Origin: Macropodus opercularis
Lineage: Eukaryota; Chordata; Actinopteri; Anabantiformes; Osphronemidae
Assembly: GCA_030770545.1 (NCBI GenBank)
Contig: CM061105.1
Location: 2,339,001 to 2,403,000, forward strand
Direction: 5' to 3'
DNA: 64,000 bases
Part shown: positions 50,069-63,167 of the stretch, piece by piece
Position numbering within the stretch: position 1 is the stretch's first letter
Layout: each line of letters starts with the position of its first letter
The notes under the pieces: generated by a model
The model's input: only the letters and a program-made list of their open reading frames with translations
What the model was told of the DNA's origin: nothing
Databases searched by the model: none
Position numbers and translations under genes: made by a program

Positions 50069-53000
50069 AATGCAAAACTATGTAATTGTGGAAAATGCAT
50101 TATTTTCTGATTTAAAAAAACAACAACTTTCAGAGGTGCCAGCACAGAGATAAACCAGATGTACATGTACATGTAAATAAATGTTGAAGTAAAAGGTGGC
50201 AGTAGTGAGAAATTTTATTTTGTACATCAGCCTAAACAATATAGACAGTGACAAGGAGGTTAATCAAAACCACACTTCAGGAGACATTGAGAGCCACCGT
50301 CAACTGGAGCAATGACAATTACACAGAAGAAAAGAAGAAGAAGAAGTGTGAAAAGGTAAAAAAAGAAAGGTGGAGCAAGTCAACAATCACCCTTGGTACG
50401 TCATATAAAATGATTACGTGCTGTCACCACTACATAGCAAAACCATTCTTAAGTTTTCACATGACAAAACCACTTCCCAATTTAAATTCTACAGATGTAG
50501 AGTTGTAGTAGTTTTAATGTAGTTTTATTGTATTTACACAAGATGGTCTATGATGTAAACATAAAGTAAAGTAGAACTGACTCCAGGCTTGGCTGAGAAT
50601 ATGCTAGCTAATCATTAGCATTTTCCATCAAACTAATAACCCAAATAATCAATCTCTATTCACATACAATATATACTCATGTGTTTAAAGATACAAACTA
50701 TAAGATATTATTTACAGGCGCCAATTGTTAATTTAAGCAAGTATTATAAACAGTTACAAGCTTCTATTCAACCAAAAACAAAGGTTGAATATGCAATAAA
50801 AAGAAACCATGACACCAAGTATACATCTTACAATTCAAAAATGTGTAACTGCTCATTCTAGATCCTGGGCTTCTTCCTGTAATCTTTTACCAAGGAGAAT
50901 ATCTTAATGATAATAAGACACAGTTCAATTTTTAGAAAATATGCTCAAATATAATGAAATATGAGAAGGTATTCTTATATGGAGATTTTCCTATTTATCT
51001 CTTTTAATTATTTTTCTTCAAATGTTTTATTCCAAGCTTTGTTGGCAGTCTGGGATAGTTCACCACGATTATGTACAGTGGCAGTAGTTCATAGTGACCC
51101 GTTTTCATACATTCTCTGCAGTATGGTTGCATTGCCACTATGTCAGCAGGGCGTCACCAACGTGTTTTAATTCCTGCAGCGGCCTATAAAAATCTGGATG
51201 CAAATCTTATTTCAACCACCAGGTGTCACAAAGTTGTTTATGCCCAGTTCACATCAGTCTGTTACTGCAGCGCAGTGGCTCATTTCTATCTGTAACATAC
51301 AGATAACGCTAAATGTATTCTATTTTATGGTATCTGATGCACTGTAACCTGCAATTATACAACTGTTGAGATAAAAAAGTCTGTCATTGTTGACATAAGA
51401 AGGATATGAGGACATTTTTATCGTCTTAATGTTACAATGTAGAGCTATACAAATAATTAATTTCTGTAGGACGACTTAAATTCTTCTTTCTCTGAATGAA
51501 TAGTTGCCTAACACAGGGATTTTGCAGTGTTACGGAGATAGTCTAATGGTTCAAGTGTTTAACATTAGTGGCAGCAATGTGAGTTTGAATTCCACAATTT
51601 GCTTTTATTGAAGCAACTTTAAATTTTAATTTGAAAAAACAGCAGGCGTACGCACACACTGTATCACATCTGCTGTAATATCTGTTCTGTGGCTATGGGT
51701 TGTGAGTGGTGGAGGGGATGTGATCACAGCAGTGATGGATTATTTACTAAGGAGAAGGCTTCATACAGAAGTAAAGCCTTTTCGTGGTTTTTGTTTCTAC
51801 ATGAAAATAAAAGCCAACAATTTCACTTAGTTCAACAGAATTTGTGATTGATATGACATTTTGAAAGTATATAGTATTAATTACATTGTGATCTAGCGAC
51901 AGAAATATGTGGACGTTTAGGGCTTATAACAACAGATGTATAATTTTTAGACACCAACATAGTTTTTCAGATTAAATTTTTAAAGGCAGACTGGGAACCG
52001 AAATTACACAGCAGGTGTCAGAGTCAACAGTCAACTATCTCATATAATGAATTCATACTTTTAGTGCCTGCTACCATTCCTTCACAAAAATGCCACTGTG
52101 TTATGGCGTTGGGCTTTAGGACATGCCACAAGGATATTAATTTAACAAGGAATGTTAAATTAAATAAATAATTTAATCTTTTCACCATGTCTGTAGTAAA
52201 CCAACAATTTCAATGTATGAAGCCCAGAAGAAATCAGTTGAACGCCTACATAAGTTACCGTTTGAATGACCATTATTATTTGAATAGGTCAACAATATAA
52301 CATCTGGCAATAAATAATTTAATGAATAAAAACACAAAACCTGACTCAAATTTCATGTTCAGTGATATTCACAATTCCTAATCCTGACCACGCACATGAC
52401 CTCCTTGGAGTGTTCTAGTAGGACTACGCATGGTGCTATGACTATAAGTTGATTGCTATAGGTCATCAAGATGCTCACTGTGCGTCTGCAAAAACTAGGT
52501 GGAAATGCAGCAGAAATGGCAAAAAAAAATAGAGGAGTACACTTTTAACTGTTACCACTGTAGTCCCTAATTTCAGAACTACTATGTATTGTTGGGTTAT
52601 TATAATAAGTAAAGCTATGCTTATCTGTACCTGACAACTATGAGGCAACACAGGCAAGTTACGGAAAAGATTTATGGAATGTCATCAGCTGGGGTCTAGT
52701 CTATAGACTAGAAATGTAAGTGTCACTTGTATTTGACAGCTTTCATCATTAAGTAACAGTTGCACAATATTCTGGGTATGAGAGTTTGTAACCCCAATCC
52801 CAGGTACCCTGCTACCGACATTTTAAGAGTTTTATTACCAGTCCCAAACAAAGGCTGGAAATATTATTTTAGGGATTATGTAACATAGCAAGCTTAAAAA
52901 AAAAAGGATTGCAGATGTAAGTATAAGCTATGTTAACTCTGCCCTTCGTTTTCATACCCACCATCTGTCTGTAACAAAATGAGGAGAATGTCTAAGATTA

Positions 53001-53824
53001 TCAGTTAATTTAACAGCAAAATTCAATAAAATCCTGCTACTACGAAGTTTGTTTAGAGACAGTAATGATCAGGCACACGTTCTGCCCAGGAAAATATTAA
53101 TTCTTAGGTTGCCCATGCTATTATGTGCACAGACCTAGGCAGACTACACATTATATGGGAGTGGCAATATAATAGCAATATATAAACTCTACTTGGGCAC
53201 ACAGTACCTGTTCCAAAGACAATTCTTCATTTATACATATGAGCACAGCTATATACATATGTAGAAACGTAGGCTGGCTTATGTATTAAACATTCCTGGT
53301 TACACAATAAATTACTGGCAATATCAATACATCCACCTGTCTAAGACTTATGTGATAGTTCATGTGATAAACTACTGCATTTTTGTGCTTTCTCTAAACA
53401 TATTTAATATAACTAGAAAATATATTAAAGGAATAAATGATAAATGGCTAGTGATAAATATTTTTTGTGCATGAAAATAACCATTTAATCTTATGCAGTA
53501 CAACTGAAAAGACCAATTTAGCTGATGTATAGTACAATCTCACATTAAGTGTACAGTGGTAAGCTGGTAGCTATTTTGGTCCAGCAGAAACAATTGGGGC
53601 AGTGGCACCAGTAAATAATTTGATATTTGGTAATAATCAGCTTTAGTTGTCATCAGGGTAGTTGTCAATTTTTATTTTACCTTAGAGCTTGTTAGGGTAA
53701 AATGTGCTCATTAAGTAAAATTTTGCCATAGCTGCAGTGTTTTCATTATTCTAAGGGCAAAAAAAATAAAAAAAGTAAAGAATTAATTAAAATAATGACA
53801 ACAAAATTTTTTACAAAGCATTGT
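50069..53824. other. AT-rich intergenic DNA
   Basis: No gene is recognised in 3.8 kb. At about 51533-51600 a degraded tRNA-like head occurs (AGTCTAATGGTTCAAGTG and GAGTTTGAATTCC, weak A/B boxes), probably an old SINE or tRNA pseudogene. Confidence 0.4.
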
Positions 53825-54880
53825 CTCTGTGTTTCACCTTAATGTACTGGAGGGGTTTGTGTGCACAAATGACTCTGGGAGTTATGTTGTCAAGGGGCTT
53901 AATGCTCCTGGTAGGGTCTCCCAAGGACAATGGGCAATGGGCCAGACAAAGAGTGGTTTAGAGTCTCCTATGGCCCAGCCAGTCAAAAAGGACATTGTGG
54001 ACCTGTGCTTCTGTGGACCCACAAGCTACAAGTCTACGAGCCATAGGGGTCCAGTGCATGGAGCATCGAGCAGTGATTGAAGGCAGGAGCCTGAGCCACC
54101 TAATCTCTGGACACAGAAGAACACATGCTCTTGGTATGTCACTTCACTGAGGGGTAAAGGAGCCTGAACTTGTGTGGGAGGTTGAGCAGTTCTATATATT
54201 ATATATTCAATAGTCAGACTCACTTCCATACAGTCCATTAGAGGGCTCTTCTACTCTGAAGTTGCCTGCAGTGAGGGCCAACATGTGCTCCCCCCTCGTA
54301 TCATCTAACCTTCGCCCATATGTCTTGGACACTTGAGTGACGAGAGGGTCTGGGCTGTCGACTGATGGTGGTGAGCTGGTCCATTGGCAAAGGGGCAAGC
54401 CGGACAAACCAGGCAGGCCCAAATGTATTGTGAGGGTCTCTTGGGAGCCTTCAAGAGAGTCCCGTGGGAGCTTGAGCCTGAGCGGACCGATTTCTCCACC
54501 TCTACTGTTGACACAGCTGCCCATAGTTGTGGCCATAAGGTCTCTGCTGCAATGGGGGAAGCAGAGGCTAGGGGCTCATTGGTGGACTCATCCATCAACC
54601 AAACTGAGGTGCTTTGGTAAACTCCTCTGTGGCAAGGCGTTGGGGTAGATGGGATTTGCCCCTCAAGTCACTGGATGTTGTGAGGTTGTCTTAGTTGACA
54701 CGCTTCTGCAATATTTGAGACAGTGCCCCTGGACTGATAAATTGGGGAGGTTGTCCCTCTTTTTAAGACAGGGGACAAGAGAATGTGTTCCAACAAGCAG
54801 GGGGATCACACTTCTCAGCCTTCCCGGGAGAGTCTATGCCAGGGTATTGAAGAGGAGAGGCTCATATTCATTAAACCTAA
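53825..54880 (+). mobile_element. Decayed non-LTR retrotransposon fragment
   Basis: Scattered + strand pieces in several frames: LNAPGRVSQGQWAMGQTKSG at 53900-53960, then LVDSSINQTEVLW at 54577-54618, CGKALGVDGICP at 54629-54662, and TRECVPTSRGITLLSLPGRV with YARVLKRR at 54765-54860. The last pieces match the start of the reverse-transcriptase domain of a fish LINE unlike the L2 copies here. Many frame breaks. Confidence 0.6.
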
Positions 54881-57088
54881 ACTTTCATTTCAGCTACTGC
54901 CAGTTTACTCCAAAATATATATAATATAGTTTATTTAAATAAACAAAAAGCACAAAACAATTATCAGTAATCAACAGTAAACAACCTTCTCAAATCCACA
55001 CTTGCTTTGTACATCTAATTTATATGTGCCCACCTCCATTAGATAGAAAACACACTTAACAAATAACAAGTGAGCTCCAAAGCAATTATAAATATTTTCA
55101 CGTTCAACTTTATGTTCTGTATGTGTCTGTTTAATTGAAATACTCTTTATAGTAAATGCTATATTAGACTAATATACAGTAAATACTTTACACTTACCTA
55201 TTCTTTTCCCTTTAAAAACATCTCAACAAGGCGATGAGTGCTTTAGAATGCCATTATCAGCATCACTGTTTCCAACAAAATGAACATGAACATCTTTACT
55301 GTGGTATTGCCCTTGCAATAGCCAAAACACATTTGAGCAAAATTGAGAACTTGTACACCGCAACAGGGGTTTTACCTACTGTATCCAGTGCTTATCTGAA
55401 CACTGTCATCAAGCTGTAATTGTGCTTTCCTGAATGTTAAGTGATCCAGCTATATTTATGTTCTCAGACGGTCTGCTTAAGGCTGAACATTATAGCTTAC
55501 AGGCCCTCATTACGCACAGTAAACATATGTGACTATCCCTCTGCCAGATGATCTTTCACCTGACAACACTTGTGCATGTTAAAGAAATAATGTAAAAACT
55601 GAGCTAAGAAGAGAAATAGCACAGCAATGTATACCTAGTAACTGGTAAGGTTAACACTAAAGCTGAATACATACAGAACGTTTTTTAACGTTTATCAATT
55701 CAACCACACAAAAACTAAAGCAAAGGTAATGTAAGGATAAATGTTTCATTTTATAAATATTTTTATATTTATATAATGTTATAGCAATCATGTGAGAACT
55801 GTAAATATGTGCCAAATGCTAAACTGAGGGTCAGATAGGATCAGAAGTTGTGGCTTTCAATGTGCCAGGAAAAGGCATAAATGTTTTTTATAATACAGCA
55901 TACAGTATATTATTTATAGTGTTTCTTTCAATTTCAACATTTTTCATCTTTTAGGCCATTATTGCTTTGTGTCTTTTAGTATTGTGAGTTTTTTTGTCAC
56001 ATTTTGCCTTTTGCTATTTTCTTATTGAAACTTCTTGTACAGTTGCATTATTATTAATAATAATAGTTATATTTGTTATGCTTCCCTCAAAAATGACACT
56101 TTAAAAATACACTTCCTACTTTCATATATTAACATATTTTAAATTCTTGTAAAAAATGTTTTTGTTGTTTTACTTTGTTGTCCCTCAATATAGTCTTTTT
56201 GTACTGTAATGCCTATTTATTCTTGTACTTTCAAAGATAATTATGACTTAATTTAAAACATATGTCTTTGGTTTCCTTAATATTCTCCTCGAACTAACTG
56301 TGAGAAAAATGTGATGGATTTAAGATGGTACTGCCACACAAATGGCAGAGAAATTATCACTTTACTGGTGAAAATATTTTTGCCAACAGTGATCCTAACA
56401 TTAAAACTGCACCTATAATGCTCTGGCTATTTAAAGAAAATAAAAAATACTTTGAACCTGAATATGATCAGAATGTATTAAGCTTATTTCACTACACAGC
56501 AAGGATAACTCAATAACTGCACATCAAACAAACAGCCCATTTAAGGACTTTAAATGCACTTTGCACTACTGGCATGTGTTAAACTGTAAAAATTACATAC
56601 CAATCTTACATGTTTTGCAGGGTGAAAGGCAAGAATATGTGTTGAAATGTTGTGAAAAGTGAATGTTTGAGACAAAACACGAATCTATTTCAAAGCTGAC
56701 CTAACAGTCAACATGACAACAGGGCACATTCATTATGCTGAATCCATCCTCTTTTGCAGGGAGCTATAAGTCAGACTGAGGACTCTGGAGTATGTTAAAA
56801 GTTGTGTGTTTAACCAAATATCTTTTTCTCTTTGTAGCAAGTGCTCACTCACTTGTTAGATTTACAAAAGAAAGTCCACTGATTAAAAATCGCAAGAGGA
56901 AAAACTCACCCTTTACATGACAAACAATGTATAACTTCATATCATCCATACTGGCTAGCTGGATATTAGAGCTGGACTTATATTGTTTCCATGTGAGAGG
57001 TTAAAGATGGGACAAAGCTGTTTTTTGCTCTGGCCAAGCAAAGCAATTTTATCATGTGTTTAAATGGATGGACTCAACATTAAATTTG
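54881..57088. other. AT-rich DNA downstream of plppr4
   Basis: No genes or repeats recognised. The part nearest 57088 is probably plppr4 3' UTR; a minus-strand AATAAA occurs near 56214. Confidence 0.35.
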
Positions 57089-60000
57089 TCACTCTTTATA
57101 AGCCAATCCGAGAGTAGGAGGTGGAGTGTGACTCAGGATCGGACGGGGTAAGGTTGGAGGTGGGGTTGGGCTTGGACGGCCAAATAACCCTTGCAACTGC
57201 CTGTTGGGATGGTTTGGTTGATTGGGTAGATTTTCCTGAAAACTTCTGAGGTTTTCCTGGAAACGATTGCTGTTACCATTGTCGCTCTGGCAGTCACTGT
57301 TGTGAAGATCATGTGTGGGGCCCCTATCAGGCACATAATTGATGTTGGACCCACTCTTCCTCCTCAAGGTGGACTCTCGGCTTGATGAGGCCACTGACTG
57401 GCAGTCTGAGCCGCCATCACTGCTGGCTGCTGTTCCTTCCACAGGGGTTACCCTGATGGTGGTCAGAGACTGAGGGTGGGGGTGGAATGGAGGCGCAAAG
57501 GTGGCAGTTGGGGTGAATTGCATTGTGGAGTTGATAGAATTGGGGGTATAGTTACAGTTAGGGTTAGCACTGTTAAGGCTTGGATTATTTGAGTGTTGGA
57601 AGTTGTTGGGGTTAGGGTGTAAGGGATGTAAAGGGTGTACAAGATGTGGGTGGTTTGTATATACACACCCACCTGCTATTCCTCCTCCCCTTTCATCTCC
57701 TTCTCTTTCACTTTCAGCTTCAGTCCCTATCACACTCCTTCGTCCATCCATTATACCTCCATCTCTCAGTGAATTACAGCTGCCAGTGTGTCTGTTCAGG
57801 TCGTTGAGGTTGAAGGTTGAGTGTCGGAGCGATGGTCGTTGTTCCTGTGTTTTCCACCGCCAGGAGCCACTTCCATCTGTGCTGGGAGGTTTTACTACTG
57901 GTTTGTTGGATCTAGACTCTGGATGGGCTTCAACTCGAACAATGCTGCCAGTTCGTTCTAGTCCTCCTCCTTAAAAGAACAAGACAAGTAAAACCTTATC
58001 TTCACTATCTTAGATATTTCAAGAATCAGGAGTTTGCTAATGGTGAGAGTAAGCGAAGTCTATAAAAGTGCTTCTTCATATTAGGTTTGAGGAACATATT
58101 TATATTAAAAACACTGCATAACACAATTTAAGGTGCAGTAAAGGTAATCTGTTTTTTGTCTGTATTGTATATGTGTTTGTTTTCTTAGGTGGTTGAAGTT
58201 CTAATATTCATTTACACGCTACATACGTTGTATATTATTAAGTACAGACCTCCTATTGCTCCAGTGGTTGAAGCAGGTGGTGATGGATCCTGATCTGTAA
58301 GGGCTCGATACCTGATTGATCCAGTGCAACTGACAGTGCTACCACCATCCTCTGACCGTGGAGAGTGAAGCAGACCCTGCTGTTTCGATAAGGCTATGAC
58401 CTAGAAGAGAAAATCACTCTTAATGTTTACATCAAGGTGGAGTGAATCTGTTGGTATGTGTAAAAAAGTTGTTAATGTTGAGCATCTGATCATGCTGTTA
58501 GTCATTTGTGTCTACAGTTTAATGTTTGACAAAAATGGCAGAACAATAAAGAAAGAAAAACCTGCATAAGACGAGGCTGCCCTCCAGCACTGAGCGGCCG
58601 GCAGGGAATGGTGGTCTTCTCTGCCACTCTTAGCCACTTTTCCCTCACTAAGTTGCCCCCATCCATAATGCTATCCTCTGATTCACTCTCCTGATCCTTG
58701 CTTATGGGGTTCTCCTCTTCAGGTATGTGAACCAATTGAGAAGAACCAGGCCGGGATTGTATAGATACTCTGGCCCCTCCAGACATTCCAGTGTTGCCAT
58801 TATGAGCCATGTTATTATGACTGACCATGGGTACAGAGCTAGCTGCCAGCTTCATATACTGAACAGGGATGTGGGCTCCAGCACGTAGGTCTGCTTCTTG
58901 GCTGGTGATTGAGGGCAGGTGGCTTCCACTGCGAAGTTCTACCTCCAGACCCATGGCAGAAGGTTCTGAGGAGCAGTGTAGCTCCATGTTCCTCTGAGGA
59001 GATGAAGAAGAGGCTGGTCTTATTCCATCTATCACCTGCAGGGAGAGCTTCCTATTGTCATTCTTATTCTTCCACTGGCTGAGAAGCTGTTTGGATCGAG
59101 TTGAATCCATTGACGCATGAATTGAAGCATGACGCCGAGGAACACGACCCTCCTCCAATGAGGAGCCTCCGTGGGACCTGGAGTAATGATAAAGTTGAAA
59201 TAAAGTTGTAAAATAATCCTACACACAATTCTATTCCCTTTGTATGGTAGGAAACACCTCACAAATGTTTGTTTAATGATTCACAAATAAAATACATAGC
59301 ATTTTGGTCACAAGTGTGGGCTGTGCAATCACAAATTAAAAATGTCTAAATATTAAAAATTAACGTACACATAGTGTGATCCACACACTGTCCCACACAC
59401 GGATCAAATTACATAAACTATGCACAAAAACTGAAAATACACGTTGAGATTAAATATTAAAGTTCACGTGCTTTAACGCATATATGAATGATACATCTTA
59501 GAAGACCTGGTGAAATTGTGCTTGTACACTTCAGTCTTAGTAACACAGAAATTCTTCAATATTTAATAAATACAGCATAGTAATAAGTAATAGAGCTTTG
59601 ATGAGATGGCGCCAAAAAACGGATCTATTCAGAAGGAAACAGCAGTAGCATGACTACGAAGGGACATGCTGTGTTTCAAGACAGGCCAGTAATGGCCTGG
59701 AGCACCATAGCAGCTAACACTTAAATAGTGTAGATAGTTTGCTGTACATTGTGTATATTCCTGGGGGACATGGGGCATTTGGTGTTCATAGCACTAGGGA
59801 TTTTATTGTTTTACGACCAAGGGAATAGCTGTAAGGGATTTTACAGTATGAAATGTTTTTGTTTTGGTGGTGATAATGATGATCATCGCGACTCTGATGA
59901 TCTAAAAGAAAGTGTTGGCATCTAATAGTTATGTATCACACATCTGCTATAATGAACCTTATTTATTTCCACATATTTAATATTTTATACTTTATATTTT

Positions 60001-61271
60001 AGGCCAGTTTTCCACAATGTAAAAAAAAGACTTAAATCACAGTATTTCTGTATGAAGCTTCCTCCATAATAAATAATGCATCACTGTTGTTTAGGTATGA
60101 TGAGTGAAAACTGCTAAAGGGAAAGTTCACGCTCATTTCTATGGTCAAATCAGCTGTCACTATCATTTGAAATGCAATGCATTGTGTGCAATTGATACAA
60201 TGTTTATGGTAACAGTGAAGGTGCTGCTTGAATTAGAAGGATTTAACTGTGTGTTCGCCTTATTGTCAATTTGCGCTGCAGTTCGTAGATATGAATTTAG
60301 GAAAGGTCCATCTTTCTCTGCTATTTTAGAACAAAAAAGCTGAAGAAAATGAAAAGAACTATGGCATATGTCTTTCAGAGACACAGGGATTAAAACTTTG
60401 TTGTGAAGTGAATATAAATTATAAGATGCACATTCTGTTGTAGTATTGTTATAATGCTATGGCTTGTGTTTTTCCTTGTCATCTACACTGCAACTGCGAT
60501 TATATCTTTGTAGTGAACATACTGTAATTATTATTCACTTTGCTGGCACCTTGTACGATGGCTATCTACTATCACTTGTAACATCTTTCTATGCTTTTCT
60601 GTCTTCAGTATAACATATGGTATTTCTCAGTATTTGAAATTCTAATAACTGGACCATTACTGTACATCTGTTTCTTAATAATGCAAATGTGTTATAGTAG
60701 GGCTAAGTATTGTGAATGCACAGCTTGCTGAGTGTAAGCAGCGTGCCACCTACAGACATATAATGTAACACAGTGTGTTACAAAGATGAGAAGTCAATAA
60801 ACTAGACTGAACGTGAGAAAGTGTGTGACTGTAATTACTATCTTTATTATATCTATATTATATTAGAAAGATATATTTCAGCAGGTCATCACTGTTGACC
60901 AGCTAAGCTTTGCTCATAACATCTCAATGACAAGCATACAGCCAAAATAATGCTAGATTGGGTCGTCTGTCCTGCAAGTTACATGAAACTGATGTAATAC
61001 AATGTACAAAAAACGTTCAAAAACATTTTAAGCTGACTATACCTTGGCAGTGTGCTGCTGCTGAAGGTTATCATGTTGTCACGGTTTCCTAGAGGACTAG
61101 GTGGAGCCAGGACTTCTACCTCAGCACTCGCTCTCTTCATATTGGCCAGAGAAGGCTCCCGATAGGAGGCGCTTCGCGTTAGGATGGGCCTTGGCTGGTC
61201 AGTGGATAAGGCGTGGGAAGAGGTCCTTGTGATAATTGGCTCTGGTTGGCTTGGAGACAGAGTGCGGTGGC
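57089..61271 (-). CDS. plppr4: plppr4-like, last four coding exons (cytoplasmic tail)
   Basis: Phospholipid phosphatase-related protein type 4 (PRG-1), a neuronal six-TM protein affecting lysophosphatidate signalling at synapses (family knowledge). Only the long intracellular tail is here; the membrane domain lies beyond 64000. Exons: 61271-61043, 59177-58562, 58400-58250 and 57969-57089, all GT-AG and joining in one frame (about 625 residues). Diagnostic motifs: MITFSSSTLPR, then RRHASIHASMDSTRSKQLLS and QWKNKNDNRKLSLQVI, RVSIQSRPGSSQLVHIPEEE, GSTVSCTGSIRYRALTD, SIVRVEAHPE, FNLNDLNR, TTIRVTPVEG, SRESTLRRK and the final LAYKE. These fit PLPPR4 better than PLPPR3. The last exon contains a long H/P/N-rich insert before TTIRVTPVEG. 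The fish co-orthologue (a or b) is undetermined. Confidence 0.9.
59178..61042 (-). other. plppr4 intron
   Basis: 1.9 kb between tail exons; AT-rich, no repeat or internal gene recognised. Confidence 0.6.
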
Positions 61272-61446
61272 CTATGAGAAAATAAAAAGTAGAAATCAAA
61301 CTGTTAATGTCAAATGAAAAAAGGGTTGTATTCACTAGAAACACAACAAAAGCTTCTTGTGTTGCTTAGCATAGCAAACAAGTCACTTAAATGAAAAACC
61401 TGAGGATTATGTTGCAGCTCATGAATTCTGAAAAAAATGTTTTAAT

Positions 61447-61855
61447 CAATTCAATTTAATTTCAATTCAACATTATTTATATAGCGCCAATTCCCAACAT
61501 CAGTTATCTCAAGGCAGTTTACAAGTAAGATTGAAGACCTTACACAACTAGACCCAACAAATCCCACATAGAGCACGATTTTAATTGTTGCCAATAAATA
61601 AATTTTACATTTTAATAGCAATCGCGGAGAGGAATAACTCCTTCTATAGAAGAAACCTCCAGCAGACCCAGGCTCAGTGTGGGCGGCCATCTGCCTTGAC
61701 CAGTTGGGGTGAGGGGATAGAGAAGAGAGAAAAGGACACAACCACAACAAAACAAGCAGCAACAGAACACAGGCAGGATGGTTGGACCAGCAACTAAACA
61801 CTGGAGACACGCTGCTCTGAGTCTGACGATACCTGTAGAGTTTGACGATACCTGT
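61447..61855 (-). mobile_element. L2-clade LINE 3' UTR fragment, reverse
   Basis: Reversed L2 terminus (TTTATATAGCGCCAATTC) through GGCGGCCATCTGCCTTGACC to GAGTCTGACGATACCTGTAG. It lies in the plppr4 intron about 175 bp upstream of the exon at 61271. Confidence 0.8.
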
Positions 61856-62462
61856 AATCACAGTATTTTATTGCAAATGTATTGTATTCCGTTTCAATTA
61901 GGTAGTGCCTTTGCCTTACCTAAAATGTATATTTGAAAGGACATCAAAAACTGTAGGAAATAATCTTACCAAGCTAAGTGAAGAAACCTACTAATGAGCT
62001 TCCTACATTTTAATATATGTGGGTGATTTCAAATGCTCAAAAATTTAGAACTGATATGAAACCTACAGAGCTGTCTCTCTTTCCACCTGAAGCTCTTTTG
62101 GCTTTTCCCTCTTCCTGGAAATGCACCATGCTTCTGAAGAATGGTGGAGGGAGGCTGCATCAAGACACTGCAATCTACTGTCAAGGAATGATCACAATCA
62201 TCTGCATCGCCAAGTCTGTTCACCAGCACCGCTGTTACAAATTCACAGAGAAGCTGTTGCCAAGCCTCCAACAAACATCAGTTGATCACCAGCCTTGTAC
62301 AAGACAACATGAGCAAGCGTCCACAGGCACAACCGCAGTGATCAAAGCTGCTCACAAAGCGGACCCCCACTTCAATCTGCAATCAGATCGAACAAATTTC
62401 ATTCAGCAGGAGCAGGATCACAATGATCCCAGCTGGGTCATATCATAGTATGATATGCCGTT

Positions 62463-62727
62463 TCGGCAGCAGTGGCTCAGAGGTAGAGCTGTCGCCCAGC
62501 TGTCGTAGGGTCGGTGGTTCGATTCCTGGCTTCCCCAGTCATGTGCCAAAGTGTCCTTGGGCAAGAGACTGAGCCCCAAGTTGCCCCCGGTGTGTCAGCC
62601 TAAGCTACATAGCAGCTCTGCCACTGGTGTGTGAATGTGTGTTTGTGTGCACGAATGGGTGAATGAGACGCAGTGTCAAAGCGCCTTTAGTACCGACAGA
62701 TAGAAAAGCGCTATACAAGTGCAAACC
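62463..62727 (+). mobile_element. tRNA-headed SINE, copy 3
   Basis: GGCAGCAGTGGCTCAGAGGT, B box GGTTCGATTCC (62516-62526), GTCCTTGGGCAAGAGACTGA and GCGCTATACAAGTGCAAACC. The most complete of the three copies. Its 3' end abuts Tc1 sequence. Confidence 0.78.
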
Positions 62728-63140
62728 TCCTTCAGGGCATTGAAAATGGGTCGTGGTTGGGTTTTCCAGCATACCAATGATCCCAAACACACAGCCAAGG
62801 CAACAAAGGATTGGCTCAAGAAGAAGCATATTAAGGTGCCTAGTAGCCTAGTCAGTCTCCAGACCTTAATCCCATAGAAAAGCTGTGGGGGATTCATGGA
62901 GCTGAAGGTTAGAGTTGCCAAACATCAGCCACAAAACATTAATGACTTGGAGGGGATCTGCAAAGATAAGTGGACCAAAATCTCAGGACCCCTGAGATTT
63001 GTGCAAACCTTGTGGCCAACTCTACGGCTGACCTCTGTGATCGCTAACAAAGGTTTTGCCACCAAGTACTAAAGCATTGAAATTATAGACTGATCATTTC
63101 TTTGTTAGAGGGCTAACTTACAAAATCAAAATCAAACCCT
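62728..63140 (+). mobile_element. Tc1 transposase C-terminal relic
   Basis: Encodes with breaks the distal transposase: [20 protein letters not shown], then LKKKHIKVP and LEGICKDKWTKIS. It ends with sequence like the last part of the Tc1 element at 20251-21174 (CTCTGTGATCGCTAACAAAG, TTACAAAATCA). The 5' half is missing. Confidence 0.7.
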
Positions 63141-63167
63141 AACCCTGACTGTGTGTGTGTGTGTATA

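Noticed and set aside
51533..51600. Possible tRNA gene
   Set aside because: The A and B boxes are degenerate and no cloverleaf can be drawn with confidence; treated as an old SINE or pseudogene.
62017..62448. 143-codon + strand open frame
   Set aside because: No domain recognised; it sits between L2 and SINE relics in a plppr4 intron and looks like decayed repeat.
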